Positions 1 through 11,376 of a stretch of 64,000 nucleotides of DNA are shown here, in pieces. The stretch is from Drosophila persimilis (Eukaryota > Arthropoda > Insecta > Diptera > Drosophilidae): assembly GCF_003286085.1 (NCBI RefSeq), contig NW_020825289.1:6634001-6698000 (forward strand). The letters run 5' to 3'. Below the pieces are notes generated by a model, which saw nothing but the letters and a program-made list of their open reading frames with translations, did not search any database and was not told the DNA's origin. A program made the translations under genes and the position numbers. Numbering within the stretch: the first letter of the stretch is position 1; the number at the start of each line of letters is the position of its first letter.

Positions 1-48
1 TACAGTCACTGCATTTTGCAATAAATATCCCAAAATTGCGAATGCCAA

Positions 49-53
49 ACACA

Positions 54-84
<31 letters not shown>
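49..84. repeat. (CA)n microsatellite
   Basis: A near-perfect dinucleotide tract of about 18 units, broken once by a T. Confidence 0.95.
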
Positions 85-2698
85 GGGGTTTCAAAGCGAT
101 TTGGCAAGCATTTTTTGGCTTTTTGCGGAAGTTTGGGCGAAAAATCGTTGACAAGCGACAAAACACTTGACAGCGTCAGCAGAGAAGAGTATGTATACCC
201 ACCACCCCCCACCCACCCACAAAAAAAGGAGTGAGAGAGGATTGAACAGGGTGACATGGAGAGGAGCATTAGAAACGACCAGAAACAAAACAGAGATTTC
301 CACAAATAAAATCACAGCTTCGAACGAAAAACAAAACAAATATTATGGCTGATCAAATGGGACATACCCTGGAAAGAGTTATAAATGAAATGCTTAGTTT
401 TTTAGCACGATTTGTCGAGTATTTGTCTGTCTTTCCGCGCGTAATGCGACAACGCACCTCGGTTGGAGAGCTGTGAAACAGGCTTGGGCCTGGTGTGGCC
501 TCTGCAGAACTTTTTAGCGCGGCCTTTTTCGAGGGCAGCCTTTTCCTTGGGAAACCTTTAAAACAAATCTACCCCATGCGCCAGGGTGTGGCACACGTTT
601 GTGCCACAGGCCAACCTGAGTGCAAAAAAAGACAGAGAAAGAGAGAGAGAGAGAAGAAAAGTAAAGAGCAAAGCGAGGAGGTGGACGCCAAAAGAAGCAA
701 CAAAAATGTGTAAATGTGCAATCAAATGAAAGAAAACCAATAATCGAAAAATGCCAATGCAGCGTGCATACAAAGAAGGGGGAAAGGGGGGAATGGGGGG
801 GTAGGGGGTGGAAGCTGGGGAATTATTGGCTCCGTTGCAGGAGGGGTAGGGGGCGTGCTGTGTAAAATGCAGTACAAAAAAAAAAACATGAAATTGAAAC
901 AAAAATAATGAAAATTCGAATGTGTGAGCGGCACATGGATGTCAGGTGTCTCTTGCTCTGCAACCACCCACCACCCCACCACCCTACCACCCTCCCTCCC
1001 TCTCTCTCTCTTTCCCTCTCCATATCTCTGCAGAGCCAAAGAATTTACAGCTATAAATTGTTGTCGCACTGGAAGTAAAGGAATAGACAAAAAATAAAGC
1101 TCGACAAAGGGATGCCCAGTCATTAAAGCGAGTCCCGCCCACTCTACGCCTCTCTATGGAAAACCTGTAACCATTAGAGTCCTCCCAAAAGTACCAGATA
1201 TACCTTTCCTCTGTACGAGGACGATTACAGGGTACCAGCGGAGTGTATCCGTGGACTCTATAGACGACATGGTTGCGGTTGCTCCTCGGGGGAATAATTG
1301 TGCACACAATAAATCAACTTGAGGAGCGGCAAATGGCAAACAAAAGGATTTTTTCAATTTGCGCACCAAAACACACACAAAATAAATGATAATGGCTCGA
1401 AGAGAGAACTATTGTTGTTTTGGGGTGGGGCGGGGGTGGGGGCTGGGCCGGAAGCCGGAAGCCAAAATGTCAAAATGCAAAATATTAATCATCATTATTT
1501 CAATCAACATTTATTAACATGGACTTTGCATTAGCACATAATGTATTTCTGACCTTTTGTCAACCCCCCAAAACACAGAGAGGCTGTGGCATCCTCCGCT
1601 CCTTCACACTCATAAAGGGAAACCACATTTTCAATGCCTCTGCTGCCTGCCACAAGGCCTGTCGAGAGGTCGCGGCCCATGCCGTTTGTCTTTTCCACAG
1701 AAAGGGACGATGCGATGGACAGTATGTGTCCTGTGTGTCCTGTGCGTCCTGTGTGTCTCTGTGTCTCCAACCCCTAAAAGGGGCACCCCAAACCCCACTT
1801 GGGCCCCCACTTGGAATCATTTCAAACTCGATTTCAGTCATTTGTCTTTTGTCATATTAATAATTCCCTTTTATTATTGCCACCATGATAATAAGCTGTC
1901 TGCTACGGGCACTCTCCCTGTGAATATCGTAATCATCGCAAACATTTTCCATTATCCCCTCGTCACAAGCCCCCCCCGTTCCCCCGTCGCCCGTGCAAAA
2001 GGTGCGCTTTGGTTCACCTTTTTTTCCCCCCGTTCTCCTCATTAATAATAATATAACGGAACACGGTACGGACGGACTCATTCTCTCCGGCGTCGCGGGG
2101 TCCTTCTCCGCTCAAGTGCCGCTGCATTGTCCAACCTCTGGCCCTCTCTTTTGCTCTCTCTTCCGATTGCGCTCTTCAAGTCATTAATTTTCATTGTGTT
2201 TTTTTTTGAGGACTCCGCGGCCCCCCTTTCGTAATAGATCATTAATAAACGAGGAATAAAAAATACCACAAGTGGCCGAATGGCAGGGGGAAAGTAATAT
2301 TAATGCAGTCAAGCGGGTTATTCACTAATTTGAAAGATAACCGCAAGAGTTGGGCTACCAACCCAAATGCACAAAGAAAGCGCTACCCAGAGAAAGTTTT
2401 AACGAAAAGTGTGGAGTGCATGAGGAGAGAGGGAGAAAGTTCTCGAGTGTGTGTGTGGCCTTTGATTCGATTAGCCAGGACACTCGACACAGGAACAAGT
2501 CTGTTTTCATTCAAATCAAAACCACAGGACCACAAAATATTATCAAGTGCCTGCGGGAGACGAGGGCCAAGGACGGTTGGCTTTCTCTAACTTGATTTGC
2601 AATTATTATTGTTTAACAAGAAGCATAAGCCGACACTTATCCCTGACACACACGCACGCTGGAGCTGCTGGATCCTTGAGCTGCTGCCTCTCTTCAGT

Positions 2699-2725
2699 CA
2701 GATACAGATACAGATACAGATACAC
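2699..2725. repeat. (CAGATA)n hexanucleotide tract
   Basis: Four tandem copies of a CAGATA unit run directly into ACAC. Confidence 0.9.
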
Positions 2726-3401
2726 ACTCGTACGGAATCCCAGACAATTGTTGCTTTTACTGGAAGCAAAACCCATAAATCCAATGACAGAGCCAGCATC
2801 CTGGTGCCCAGGACCAATGTCATCTTATTTTAGGCAAATGATAAATTGACAAATTTATTTGGGTCACAGCCAGGGCACGGCACATTCATCATCATTTGCA
2901 GGAGATTTTCCATCCATCGGGCCACAGGGAAAATTGAAAATTTTCCATTTTTACATCCAGCATTGTTTTCGGGGTATCCTCGATTTCCAAGGATGTTTGG
3001 GACACAGAGCAGGAGGTGAGGAGAGTGCCAGGTGGGACGCCCCCTGCAAGGCGATGGCTGTTCCCTTGCACACAAAAATTGTATAGGGTTTTAATAGGTA
3101 CCACCGTAGTCGTATGACCTGCTGTCTACCTATAATGGAGTGGCCTCTCTGGCCAACTGACGGGCACTTTTGGCCAAATTCTAATGCAGTTATAATGAGC
3201 TTTAAGCCAATTGGAATCATGGCTGGTCCATGATTTGGGTTGATATCTCGAAATGTGCCTTGAGGTCTTCTCGAGACATTTGCATAATTAAAATTGATGT
3301 TCCTCCGCCCTCTCGAAGGTATTTCCAGCCATTGTTTATTTAGAAACCGTGCAAGTAGTTTGCGCCACACACTGAGGCAAATATACTCCTTGAGGACTTA
3401 C

Positions 3402-3554
3402 CTGGCGATAGCTCCTCGGTCATGGCACGTATCTGTCGCGTGGAGAGCGCCAGCAGGAGGCAGGCGCCCAGCAGCAGGCATTCTGCAACCATTTCGATCG
3501 TGGACTATTGGCAGTAGAATTGGCAGTAGATACGCCTCCCTCTTGAAGAGCAGT
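3402..3554 (-). CDS. Probable first coding exon with signal peptide (partial gene)
   Basis: On the minus strand an exon is bounded by an acceptor (TTTCATTTCAG, exon from 3554) and a perfect GTAAGT donor (exon ends 3402). After a 62-nt leader, the ATG at 3492-3490 opens 30 codons plus one base. These begin MVAECLLLGACLLLALSTRQ and end near MTEELSP, a typical signal peptide with a hydrophobic core at residues 5-15. An upstream untranslated exon may end at the GTAAGT donor at 6771, on the same strand. The remaining exons would lie at lower coordinates, probably outside the window, so the protein family cannot be named. Seen: the splice sites and hydrophobic core. Inferred: that it is a real secreted or membrane protein. 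Confidence 0.5.
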
Positions 3555-4680
3555 CTGAAATGAAACATAATATGATATTAATAATGTATCCAATGTTTTA
3601 TTAGGCTCTAAGTCTCCAGCGTGCTACGGGGATATATTGTCCGCAATTTGCCAGCGAAATCATTAAGATTTTGCAGCCATCGAGGGCCGGGTGGGTCTCC
3701 GGCTCTGACGCCCATTATTCACTGGGGCGGGGCGGGGCGGGAGCGCCGCAAAGTATGCAACGTCATGCGGTATGCTGAAGGATCTCCACTGGCGTGGCGT
3801 GGGCGAGGGCGAGGGCGAGAGAGAGAGTGCTCCGATGGCTGATGGGGGAGGCTGTGGGTGGCGGAGCCCTGAGCCACACGTCAAACACATTCATCACGAG
3901 TGCCATAGTGCCAGAGTGACAGATGGTAAATGCGCGCGGGCCTACAGCCTCGTTTGTTCATGGCCTCTGGCCTACAGCCAGCCACCCAGCCAGCCAGGCA
4001 GGCAGTCCTGTCCTGGTCTCTGGTCCAAAAAGAACAAATGGAAATTTTTCCAATTATTGCAGACAGCAGCAGCGGCAGCAGCAGAAGGACGCCAAAAAGG
4101 AACATTCAACGCTTTAAAGTGTGACAATTCTCATATTTCATACATGTGCCCAGGTCTCAATGCCGCCTGCCACATGCCACATGCCGCATGCCTCCAGATT
4201 CTGATTTATCAATAACTAATTGCAGAATTTTGAGTGACGCCTCGCTCAAGCGTCGCCCGTCGCCCGTCGCCAGTTGATCAAAAACCCATTCTGTCAGCAT
4301 CACATGGCCACGAATCCAATATAAAGCGCCCGATGCACGGGACTACATCCGAAAGTAGTAGCGTAAAGTGTGTGTGGAGCGTAGGGCTGGTCACATCTGC
4401 GGCTGACATGATTTTGGCATTAAAACGAAAGTCATATTTCGGGCGGAGCGCCTTTTTCCTCGTCTTTTCGATTATTTTTTGATAAATTTTACTTTTATTT
4501 TGGACTGACGGCCAGCTGTTGAATAATTACCTACACAGGCGGTACATAGAGCGGGGGTACAGTGCGCGGCATAGCCATAAGACGGGTTTTGGGGAAGGAT
4601 AATGTTTGTACAGGAATTTCAGGAATTTTCAGCGAAAACTAATCGGAAATCATCATTGGAATATGTTTTAATCATTTATG
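3555..4680. other. Non-coding stretch
   Basis: GC-rich and simple-sequence DNA, with GGCGG and GAGAG runs near 3720-3830 and a CAG-rich run near 4065-4085. No gene is supported. It is probably an intron of the gene whose signal-peptide exon lies just to the left. Confidence 0.4.
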
Positions 4681-4689
4681 GAACTTGTT

Positions 4690-5358
4690 TCGGAAGTTAT
4701 TTAACTCCGATTTTTTTGTTGCTGAATTATCGTTATTTTTATCGGTTTTTTTCGTTTTTTATCGTTTATTGAAGTACAAAAGATAACCATAAATGGAATA
4801 ATCGTTTAAATGGTGAATTTGAAGAGTTATCGATAAATAGCAAACCTATCGGAAGGAAAACCGGATCCCAAGGCGTGAAATATGTAATTGATAATACAAG
4901 CTATATCTGAAATTATGTAATTCCAATTTTTTGTTGCTGATTTGTCGTAATTTTTATCGTTATCGAAGAAGTTATCGTCTCATATGTGAAGATATTGAAG
5001 GAGAAAAGATAACCATGAATGCAATAATCGTTTAAAGTGTACATTTGATAAGTTATCGATAAATAACAAACATATCGAAAAGAAAAGCGCTTTCCAAGGC
5101 GTGAAATATCTGATAGATACTCGTTTATTATAGCTATATCTAAAATTATGTAATTCCGATTTAGTTGTGGCTGATTTATCGTTATCGGAGGAGTAATTGG
5201 AGACGGTATCGTCTTAAATTGAAGATATTGAAGTACAAAAGATAACCATAAATGCAATAATCGTTTAAAGGTTGAATTTGATAAGTTATCGATAAATAGC
5301 AAACCTATCGGAAGGAAAACCTCATCCCAAGGCGTGAAATATGTGATGGATATTTGCA
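4690..5358. repeat. Tandem repeat, ~230-bp unit, with DRE-like core
   Basis: About 2.9 diverged copies of an AT-rich unit lie in tandem. The landmark AGATAACCAT recurs at 4781, 5008 and 5240, giving periods of 227 and 232. Each unit also carries ATCGTTTAAA, the palindrome TATCGATA (4828-4835, 5054-5061, 5287-5294) and CAAGGCGTGAAATAT. TATCGATA is the core of the Drosophila DRE bound by DREF. Whether it works here is unknown. The copies differ by scattered substitutions, so the array is not very young. It does not look coding. Confidence 0.85.
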
Positions 5359-5359
5359 T

Positions 5360-6770
5360 ATTTCACGCATTTGCATGCCTATTGCCCTTCCCCTTCAGCA
5401 TGTACATACACACACGAAACGCACTGTAGCACTGGTGGCCATATGGCAGCATATGACCCAAGACGCGGGGCTCCCATCAACACTTTCAATTTCAAAAGGA
5501 AACTTTTGGGATCCACGCCGCAAGCCCTGAAAGGGGTTAGGGGGCGTGTGTGGGCGGTGGGCGGTGGGAGGTGGGTGGAGGGTGCCTGTTAACCGCGCGG
5601 GTATTTACACTAAGTCTAATGAAATGTTTAACAAGCACTTTGCTCTGCGCAAATCCCAATGACCCATAATATTAGCATAAAATCACTTGGCAAAGCCAAA
5701 AAGGGAGTAGAACCTAACCCCCTACCCCAGGCCCCCTCTCATTCCCCCCATAAATAAGTAGTTCTCGGTGTGTGCTGTGTGGCACGGAGCTACTTGCTAG
5801 TCCGCTTGTGTGGCATGACTGGGCCTCGGAGCGGGAAAATTTTCATTTAAATTGCACACTTTAAAAGTTGCTCCTCCAAAAGGGGGAGCCAAGCCCTTTG
5901 CCTGGCCTATGCCCATGCCCAATACATATATATATATATATTTCTATGCTCTGCCATTACGCTGCAAATAAATTTTGATGTTGGTCCAATGTTTTATTTG
6001 TTTCTGGCGCAACCGAAAATAAATTACATTAAAATTCTAAGCCATCAACCGGCGAACGGCAGCAGCAGCCTGGAAATTTATTTTTCCGCATTATCCGCAG
6101 CAGGATGGTAGGGTTTCCATCTGGCTTCTATCCGCCGGGAAAGTTGGACCTCAATTAGTAGATTTTATTTTCGGTCTCGGGGAATTTCGATGAGTTGCAC
6201 TACGTTTTTTCCCCCCATTAAGCGAAGCGAAATATGTGTAATTTATGGGATAGTTTCACGAGCTTAGAACTCTAATTGGTTTTAACAAGGTTCGGACTTG
6301 TTTCGGGGCAAGGAGAGTGCCATAGTCGAAAAAGTCAGATGGCTGCTGGATCACTATTTCATCGGACAATTGAGCATATATTCAGCTAGTGTTCTGTGTT
6401 CTATGCGAATAAGTCTATCCTATGAATATGGAGTAGCCTTAAGTATCTAGCAGATTGGTGGCATTCTAGCAGCTTCTAAAATTCCATTTGGATTTGCTTT
6501 TCCTTTCCCTAAAAGGTTATGTTTTGTTCTATAACATATGTCCCTTAACTCTACATCTTTTATGCCTTAGTTTCTCCCTCCTCCTTCATCACATGCCACA
6601 TTCTGCACAGGTATTCCTTTGACGCTGCTTTCGCCTTAGGATCTCAAACACAGAGTCACATGTTTGTATACACACACAGACTCGCACACACACACACACT
6701 CATAGCTACAATCACACCCACATATCCTGCATTTAAAGCCACAGAAATCCCCCACGAATCGAAAACTTAC
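5360..6770. other. Non-coding stretch
   Basis: No gene is supported. It contains a short (TA)n tract near 5927-5941 and CA-rich runs near 6670-6720. The stretch fits an intron between a possible untranslated exon at 6771 and the signal-peptide exon at 3554. Confidence 0.4.
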
Positions 6771-6889
6771 CGACTACTCAATGGGTTTTAGGCCTCAGAT
6801 GAAGTTTTTGTTCAATTAACGATTGTATTTTAAGTTTTTGGCGTTGGGGAAAAAATGTAAACACAGATATTGACAAACACAGGGGTTAC

Positions 6890-7797
6890 ACCACACTCAC
6901 ACACACTCACACACACGCGCACTCGTCGCAGGACTACGCTGCGGAATTACTGGGCGTTGAACCACTCAAAAGCATTGCTGCGAACATGTTCTCCTTTCTG
7001 TGGCTAATTGTTTTAATAACACTTGAGTTTTAAGCCAATTAATGCTGCGAAAAAACAAAAATACACCAAAAATGTACAGATGCACAAAAAACTCACTGAC
7101 AGGACGACAGGCGCGCTCTCTCTCTCGCCGCAGTGTTCCGTTTCATACGATTGCGCTCTCTCCCGGCGTTCCGTTACCACTGCGTTCCTATGGGAGCTGT
7201 CAAAGTGACAGCTGAAGCGTTGCCAGAGCGCAGAAGCAGGCACAAAAGAGGACTCTGTTGCGTTTCGTTTCCATTTCGGTTTTCAAGGGTTGCTCGCTCA
7301 CCCTCCCTCCCTCCGTTTCAGTGCTGGGAGAGCGAGAGCGAGAGAGTGAGAGAGCAAAAACGACAATTACCTGGAGAATTGGCATTAGCCCATTTTCGTT
7401 TCGTTATAAATTGCGTTTGTCACTTGGCAGTCACCCTGGGTGTGGGGGTGGGGGGGTGCAGGAGAGCCCCGTTCGATTCCAAGGATCCCTAACCCAGCAA
7501 TTACATTTTACTTTCGTGCGTCTGGTGGCATGGAATTAATTTTCGATTTTATTGTCAGTTTGATGATGATGCTGCTCCTTGGTCCTTGCTCCTTGGTCCT
7601 TGAAGCTCTGATTTAATTGAAAATGCATGAATATGCAATTTTCACTGGCTGTAAATCGAACTTTTTCCCCTGGGTCACACAGTTGGCCCTACATTTTGCC
7701 CCCCTGAACCCTATTCGATCATTCGATTCAAAAAGTATCACACATCAGATATATATTTATATCCCAAACAAAATATATATATTTTTTTATCAGAGAG
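6890..7797. other. Upstream region of knon
   Basis: CA-rich and GAGAG-rich DNA lies upstream of knon, followed by an AT-rich (TATA)n leader at about 7750-7790 just before the ATG. It may hold a divergent promoter for knon and for the minus-strand gene with exons at 6771 and 3554. No clear TATA+Inr pair is visible. Confidence 0.35.
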
Positions 7798-9997
7798 ATG
7801 GTTTTTTGGAAGAAGATAACCAGCTGTATTACGAAGGGCGCCGGGGGGCAGCAGAACGGCGGTGGCAGTGGCCCGACCAGGGCACCCAAGCAGCAGCTGA
7901 TGAACATGGCGGACATGCTGCAGCGTGTGCCGCCCAACCAGCTGCCACAGTTCCAGATGTTCAAGAGGCGCAACGAAGAGTACAGAAGGTGAGCTACAGA
8001 CACAGCGATAGGTGGCCATCCTTGTGTAACCCCCAATCCCCGAAAGGCGCGTCAACAAGTATCCCGACTCCATGCCGAAAATCGACTGGGAGTACTATCG
8101 GAAGAATGTGCGGCCAGAGTTCGTAAGTTGGGTGAGCCAGTTCGAGCAGAAGTACGACAAGCTGGACACCCTGTTCGTGAATCGGCACGTGATGATCAGC
8201 AGCCGGCGGTACTTCGAGGAGGTCAACAAGGAGGCGGAGGAGATGCAGCGGGAGATCTGCGAGTACAAGGAGGAGTCGGACAAGCGCATCGGCGAGCTCA
8301 ACAAGCAGCTGGACGTCCTCAAGGCCATGATGCCGTACGAGGACATGACCATGGAGGAGTTCTGCCAGCAGCGGCCCCACTTGGCCCCCGATTTCATCAA
8401 CAAGCCCACGTTCTGGCCGCACACACCCGAGGAGCAGACGCCGGGACCCTCGGACCCGACGGCCGTGCATCCGGAAGAGCCAGAAGAGCCGCCAAAGGCA
8501 CCGCCTAAGCCGCCTGCTGCTGCACCACCGCCCACTGCTGCTGCCAAGCCCGAGGGCGCTACACCGGAGGCCAAGAAACCTACAGAAATAAGTGCATCCC
8601 CCAAGAAGGAAGAAACCTCCAAGGCCGTTGAGGAAATTACAGAGAAAGCCGCCGAGACGGCCAAAGAGTTGGCCATAAAGGTGCAGCAGCTACTCACGAT
8701 CGCCGTGGCAAAGATCTCACAGATGGTGAATCAGGTTCACGAGGCGGCAGCGGCCGCCAGAGCCGCCAAGACGGCCAAGCCGAAGCCACAAGAAGCTGCC
8801 GAGACGCCAAAAGGATCCGCACTGGCCAAGCCCAGGCCCAAGGCGAAGGAGGTCGCAGAGGAGGACGACGATCACTACCATCGGAGGGAGCACTCGCCTA
8901 ACATTTGCACACAGACCATCATCCGGGGCGAGGAAGCCGAGCAGAATCCCGAGGTGAAGGCCAAGCATGTGAATCTCAGCATCGAAGGGGACGAAGAGGA
9001 GGACGATTGGCCCGAGGATAAGCGCAAGAAGTGCGAGGCTTTGGAATGCAAGCGCAAGTCCAAGGGGCGGCAGGAGGACGCCCACGAGGACGAGGACGAG
9101 GACATTCCATGCAAGGAGCAGAAAAAAGAAGAGGCTTCCTGTCGGCAGCGCGAGAAAGAGGAATCCCTGGAGAAGGACTGCGAGGAGCGCCAGAAATGCG
9201 AGGTCGAGGAATCGGAGCGCGAATGTGAAACAGAATCAAAGGCAAAGAAACAGGAAAAGATACAATTCGAAGATGCAGCCAAGGCCGATTTCGCCGTTTC
9301 GATTTCCACCTGTGAGCCGGTTCAGAAAACCAGCAAAACCGACAAAAAGGGGACAAAGGATCCGTGCAAACCGCAGGAGAAGGCCTCCCTAAGCCCATTG
9401 CCAGAAGGGGCCAGCTCTCGGCTAAAGATGGGCCTGAAGGACATGGAGATATTCAGCCCCGATCAGAGTCCAAAGGAGGCGCCGCAGATTGGAGATGCCA
9501 ACGAGGCAGATGCCCCTGCAGCTCCCCAACGACTAAAGGACTCTACAATCACTTATCCCCGCCTGGAGATAGTGCCAAAATCAAAGAAAACCCAGCCCAA
9601 ACCCCAGGCAGCAGAGGTCGAGAAGGTAACCTCAGACGATGCGGCCAAACGGGTGTTCGACATGGCCACGGATGCCGCCTCGTTGCTCAGCGATGCCACC
9701 ATTTCCGAGGAGGAGGCCGAGAAGCTCAAGTGCCACCGCATCGAGACCCTGGAGGCCGCCTACCGCTCCGCCCACAAGCAGGCGAATCGCGCCCTGGTCG
9801 AGGCCTTCAAGGCCGTGGACGCGGCCAGGAAGTTGGCCAAGAGATCGCGCAACTCCAGCGAATCGCAGTTCCGCGATCACAACGCCCAGGCCATGGCCGA
9901 GAAGCACGCCCTGCTGGCCAAGTTGCTGGCCAAACGTGCGGTGGCCTTGAAGCAGGAAATCGCCAAGGTCCTCGAGAAACTGAAGAACAAAGACTGA
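7798..9997 (+). CDS. knon: Testis-type ATP synthase subunit d paralogue (knotted onions)
   Basis: Exons 7798-7988 and 8047-9997 (58-nt GT/AG intron) encode 713 residues; TGA at 9995. Residues 35-194 match mitochondrial F1Fo ATP synthase subunit d (peripheral stalk): RVPPNQLPQFQMFKRR, a PKIDWEYYRK block after the intron, a QREICEYKEESDKRIGELNK helix, MMPYEDMTMEEF, and the signature KPTFWPHTPEEQ at 183-194. Subunit d is normally about 175-180 residues. Here a Pro-rich linker (about 200-250) and a long Ala/Lys/Glu-rich, helical tail follow, with a Cys/acidic patch in the middle and a coiled-coil-like end. This architecture matches Drosophila knon, whose product is known to shape the onion-stage Nebenkern in spermatids. 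The short gap before the ATG is AT-rich. The gene is divergent in style from housekeeping ATPsynD, so I infer testis expression from family knowledge. Confidence 0.88.
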
Positions 9998-10285
9998 TCC
10001 AGTCTATTCCCCAATTTATACCATGTTTTGTTTTTCGATGTTTAGTTCTTATTAAATTTTCTGCAGCATTTCCCTTTCGTTTCGTTTCGTTTCGCTTTGT
10101 TCATCAAATGCTAATTTTCCCCAACATTTTGCTTCATACGCGATGCGATACTCTCTTTCTGGGTTGCTGCTGAAAACTTTTCTATTTCGAATTAGCCAAC
10201 AAAATGTGCTCCTGCGTGTGTGTGTGCGTCTGTGCGTGTGTGGCATTCGTAGATTGCATAATTATGCAAATTTTTGTTGCTTTTT

Positions 10286-10318
10286 ATACCCTCTAGTTGT
10301 GGCAGGGGGGGGGTATAC
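10286..10318. repeat. TATACCC...GGGTATA inverted repeat
   Basis: TATACCCTC is followed after a short spacer by a G run ending GGGTATA, forming a hairpin. Such TATACCC/GGGTATA hairpins are common at interspersed repeats in Drosophila. It sits at the left edge of an AT-rich repeat block. Confidence 0.5.
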
Positions 10319-10360
10319 TGGTTTTCAGGGTTCGAGGGTGTTTCGGCGAAACACGAAAAA

Positions 10361-10775
10361 TTGTGTAGGAGAAAGAATCGCCCATCTATAAAAATATATA
10401 TTAAAAATTCGATTTTTAATTTTTTAAATCTAAATTTTGTAATTAAATAAAATGTAAATCTGAAAAAAGTACAATAATATTAGCGACATATATATTTGTA
10501 ATTAACGAAGGACTAGTTTAATCAAGGAAAAGTTTTATAGGAAAAAAACGCACCTATATAAAAAAATATGTATATTAAAAATTCGCTTTTTTAATTTTTA
10601 AAATATTTAAATTTACATTTTTTAATGAAATAAAATGTAAATCTGAAAGGTACAATAATATCAGCGCCATACATATATTTCTAAATAACAAAGGACTGTT
10701 TAATCAAAGAACAATTTTATAGGAAAAAGAATCGCCCATATATAAAAATATATATTAAAAATTCAGTTTTTAAAT
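10361..10775. repeat. AT-rich tandem repeat, ~170-184-bp unit
   Basis: About 2.3 copies are present. The landmark GAATCGCCCAT/AACGCACCTAT followed by TATAAAAATATATATTAAAAATTC recurs near 10379, 10549 and 10733. Each full copy also has ATAAAATGTAAATCTGAAA, a GTACAATAATAT run and CAAAGGACTGTTTAATCAA. It has no coding capacity. Confidence 0.8.
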
Positions 10776-11303
10776 ACAAAGTGATATTAATTAGATTTAA
10801 TGGAAAACTGCACTTTCTGGGGAAATTCAGTACTAATGGCGGTTATGAATCAGGGACCGTAATCCTTATAAGTTATATAAAGATTAACATTGAAGAAAAA
10901 CGTTAAAAATTCGAAAATTGAAAAATCATGGCGGCAAAAATTAAGATTTTCATGTAAATTCTATTTTTCTACCCTAGAAAACCAGGACAGATAAATGAAC
11001 CAAATAATATCCTCATCCAATTTCTTCGACACCCATTTTTTTATTTTTTATAAATTAGTCAAATTCATTTCTGTGACTGCTGCACTAACAGTAACAGAGA
11101 TAAAATTTTATAATCAAAAATATAAAATACAATCCTAATTATAATAAAATAATAATCTTACAAAAAAGTCCATTAAGTTTTTTTTTTTCCAAAATAAAAT
11201 AATTATCATTATTTACGGTGCCTGATTCTAATTAATTTAAGTATGAAACCCATTAATAAATTACCTTTGTAGAAAATATATTTAATCTAAATAGGTAAAT
11301 AAA

Positions 11304-11376
11304 ATATTATATTATTATATTATATTATATTATATTATATTATATTATATTATATTATATTATATTATATTTATAT
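11304..11376. repeat. (TATTA)n pentanucleotide microsatellite
   Basis: About 14 tandem copies of a TATTA/ATATT unit form one uninterrupted block. Confidence 0.92.

Larger units (their letters stand above)
1..3401. other. Non-coding stretch with simple repeats
   Basis: I see no gene I can support here. The stretch holds a (CA)n tract, A/G-rich and C-rich runs around 600-1020, and a (CAGATA)n tract. It probably lies in, or downstream of, the first intron of the minus-strand gene whose signal-peptide exon ends at 3402, so a later exon of that gene could be hidden here. I could not pick one out with confidence. Confidence 0.5.

Noticed and set aside
7469..7479. GTTCGATTCC, like a tRNA B box
   Set aside because: No A box or cloverleaf arms fit upstream.
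8095..8697. Minus-strand open frames inside knon
   Set aside because: They are shadows of the knon exon and have no domain of their own.
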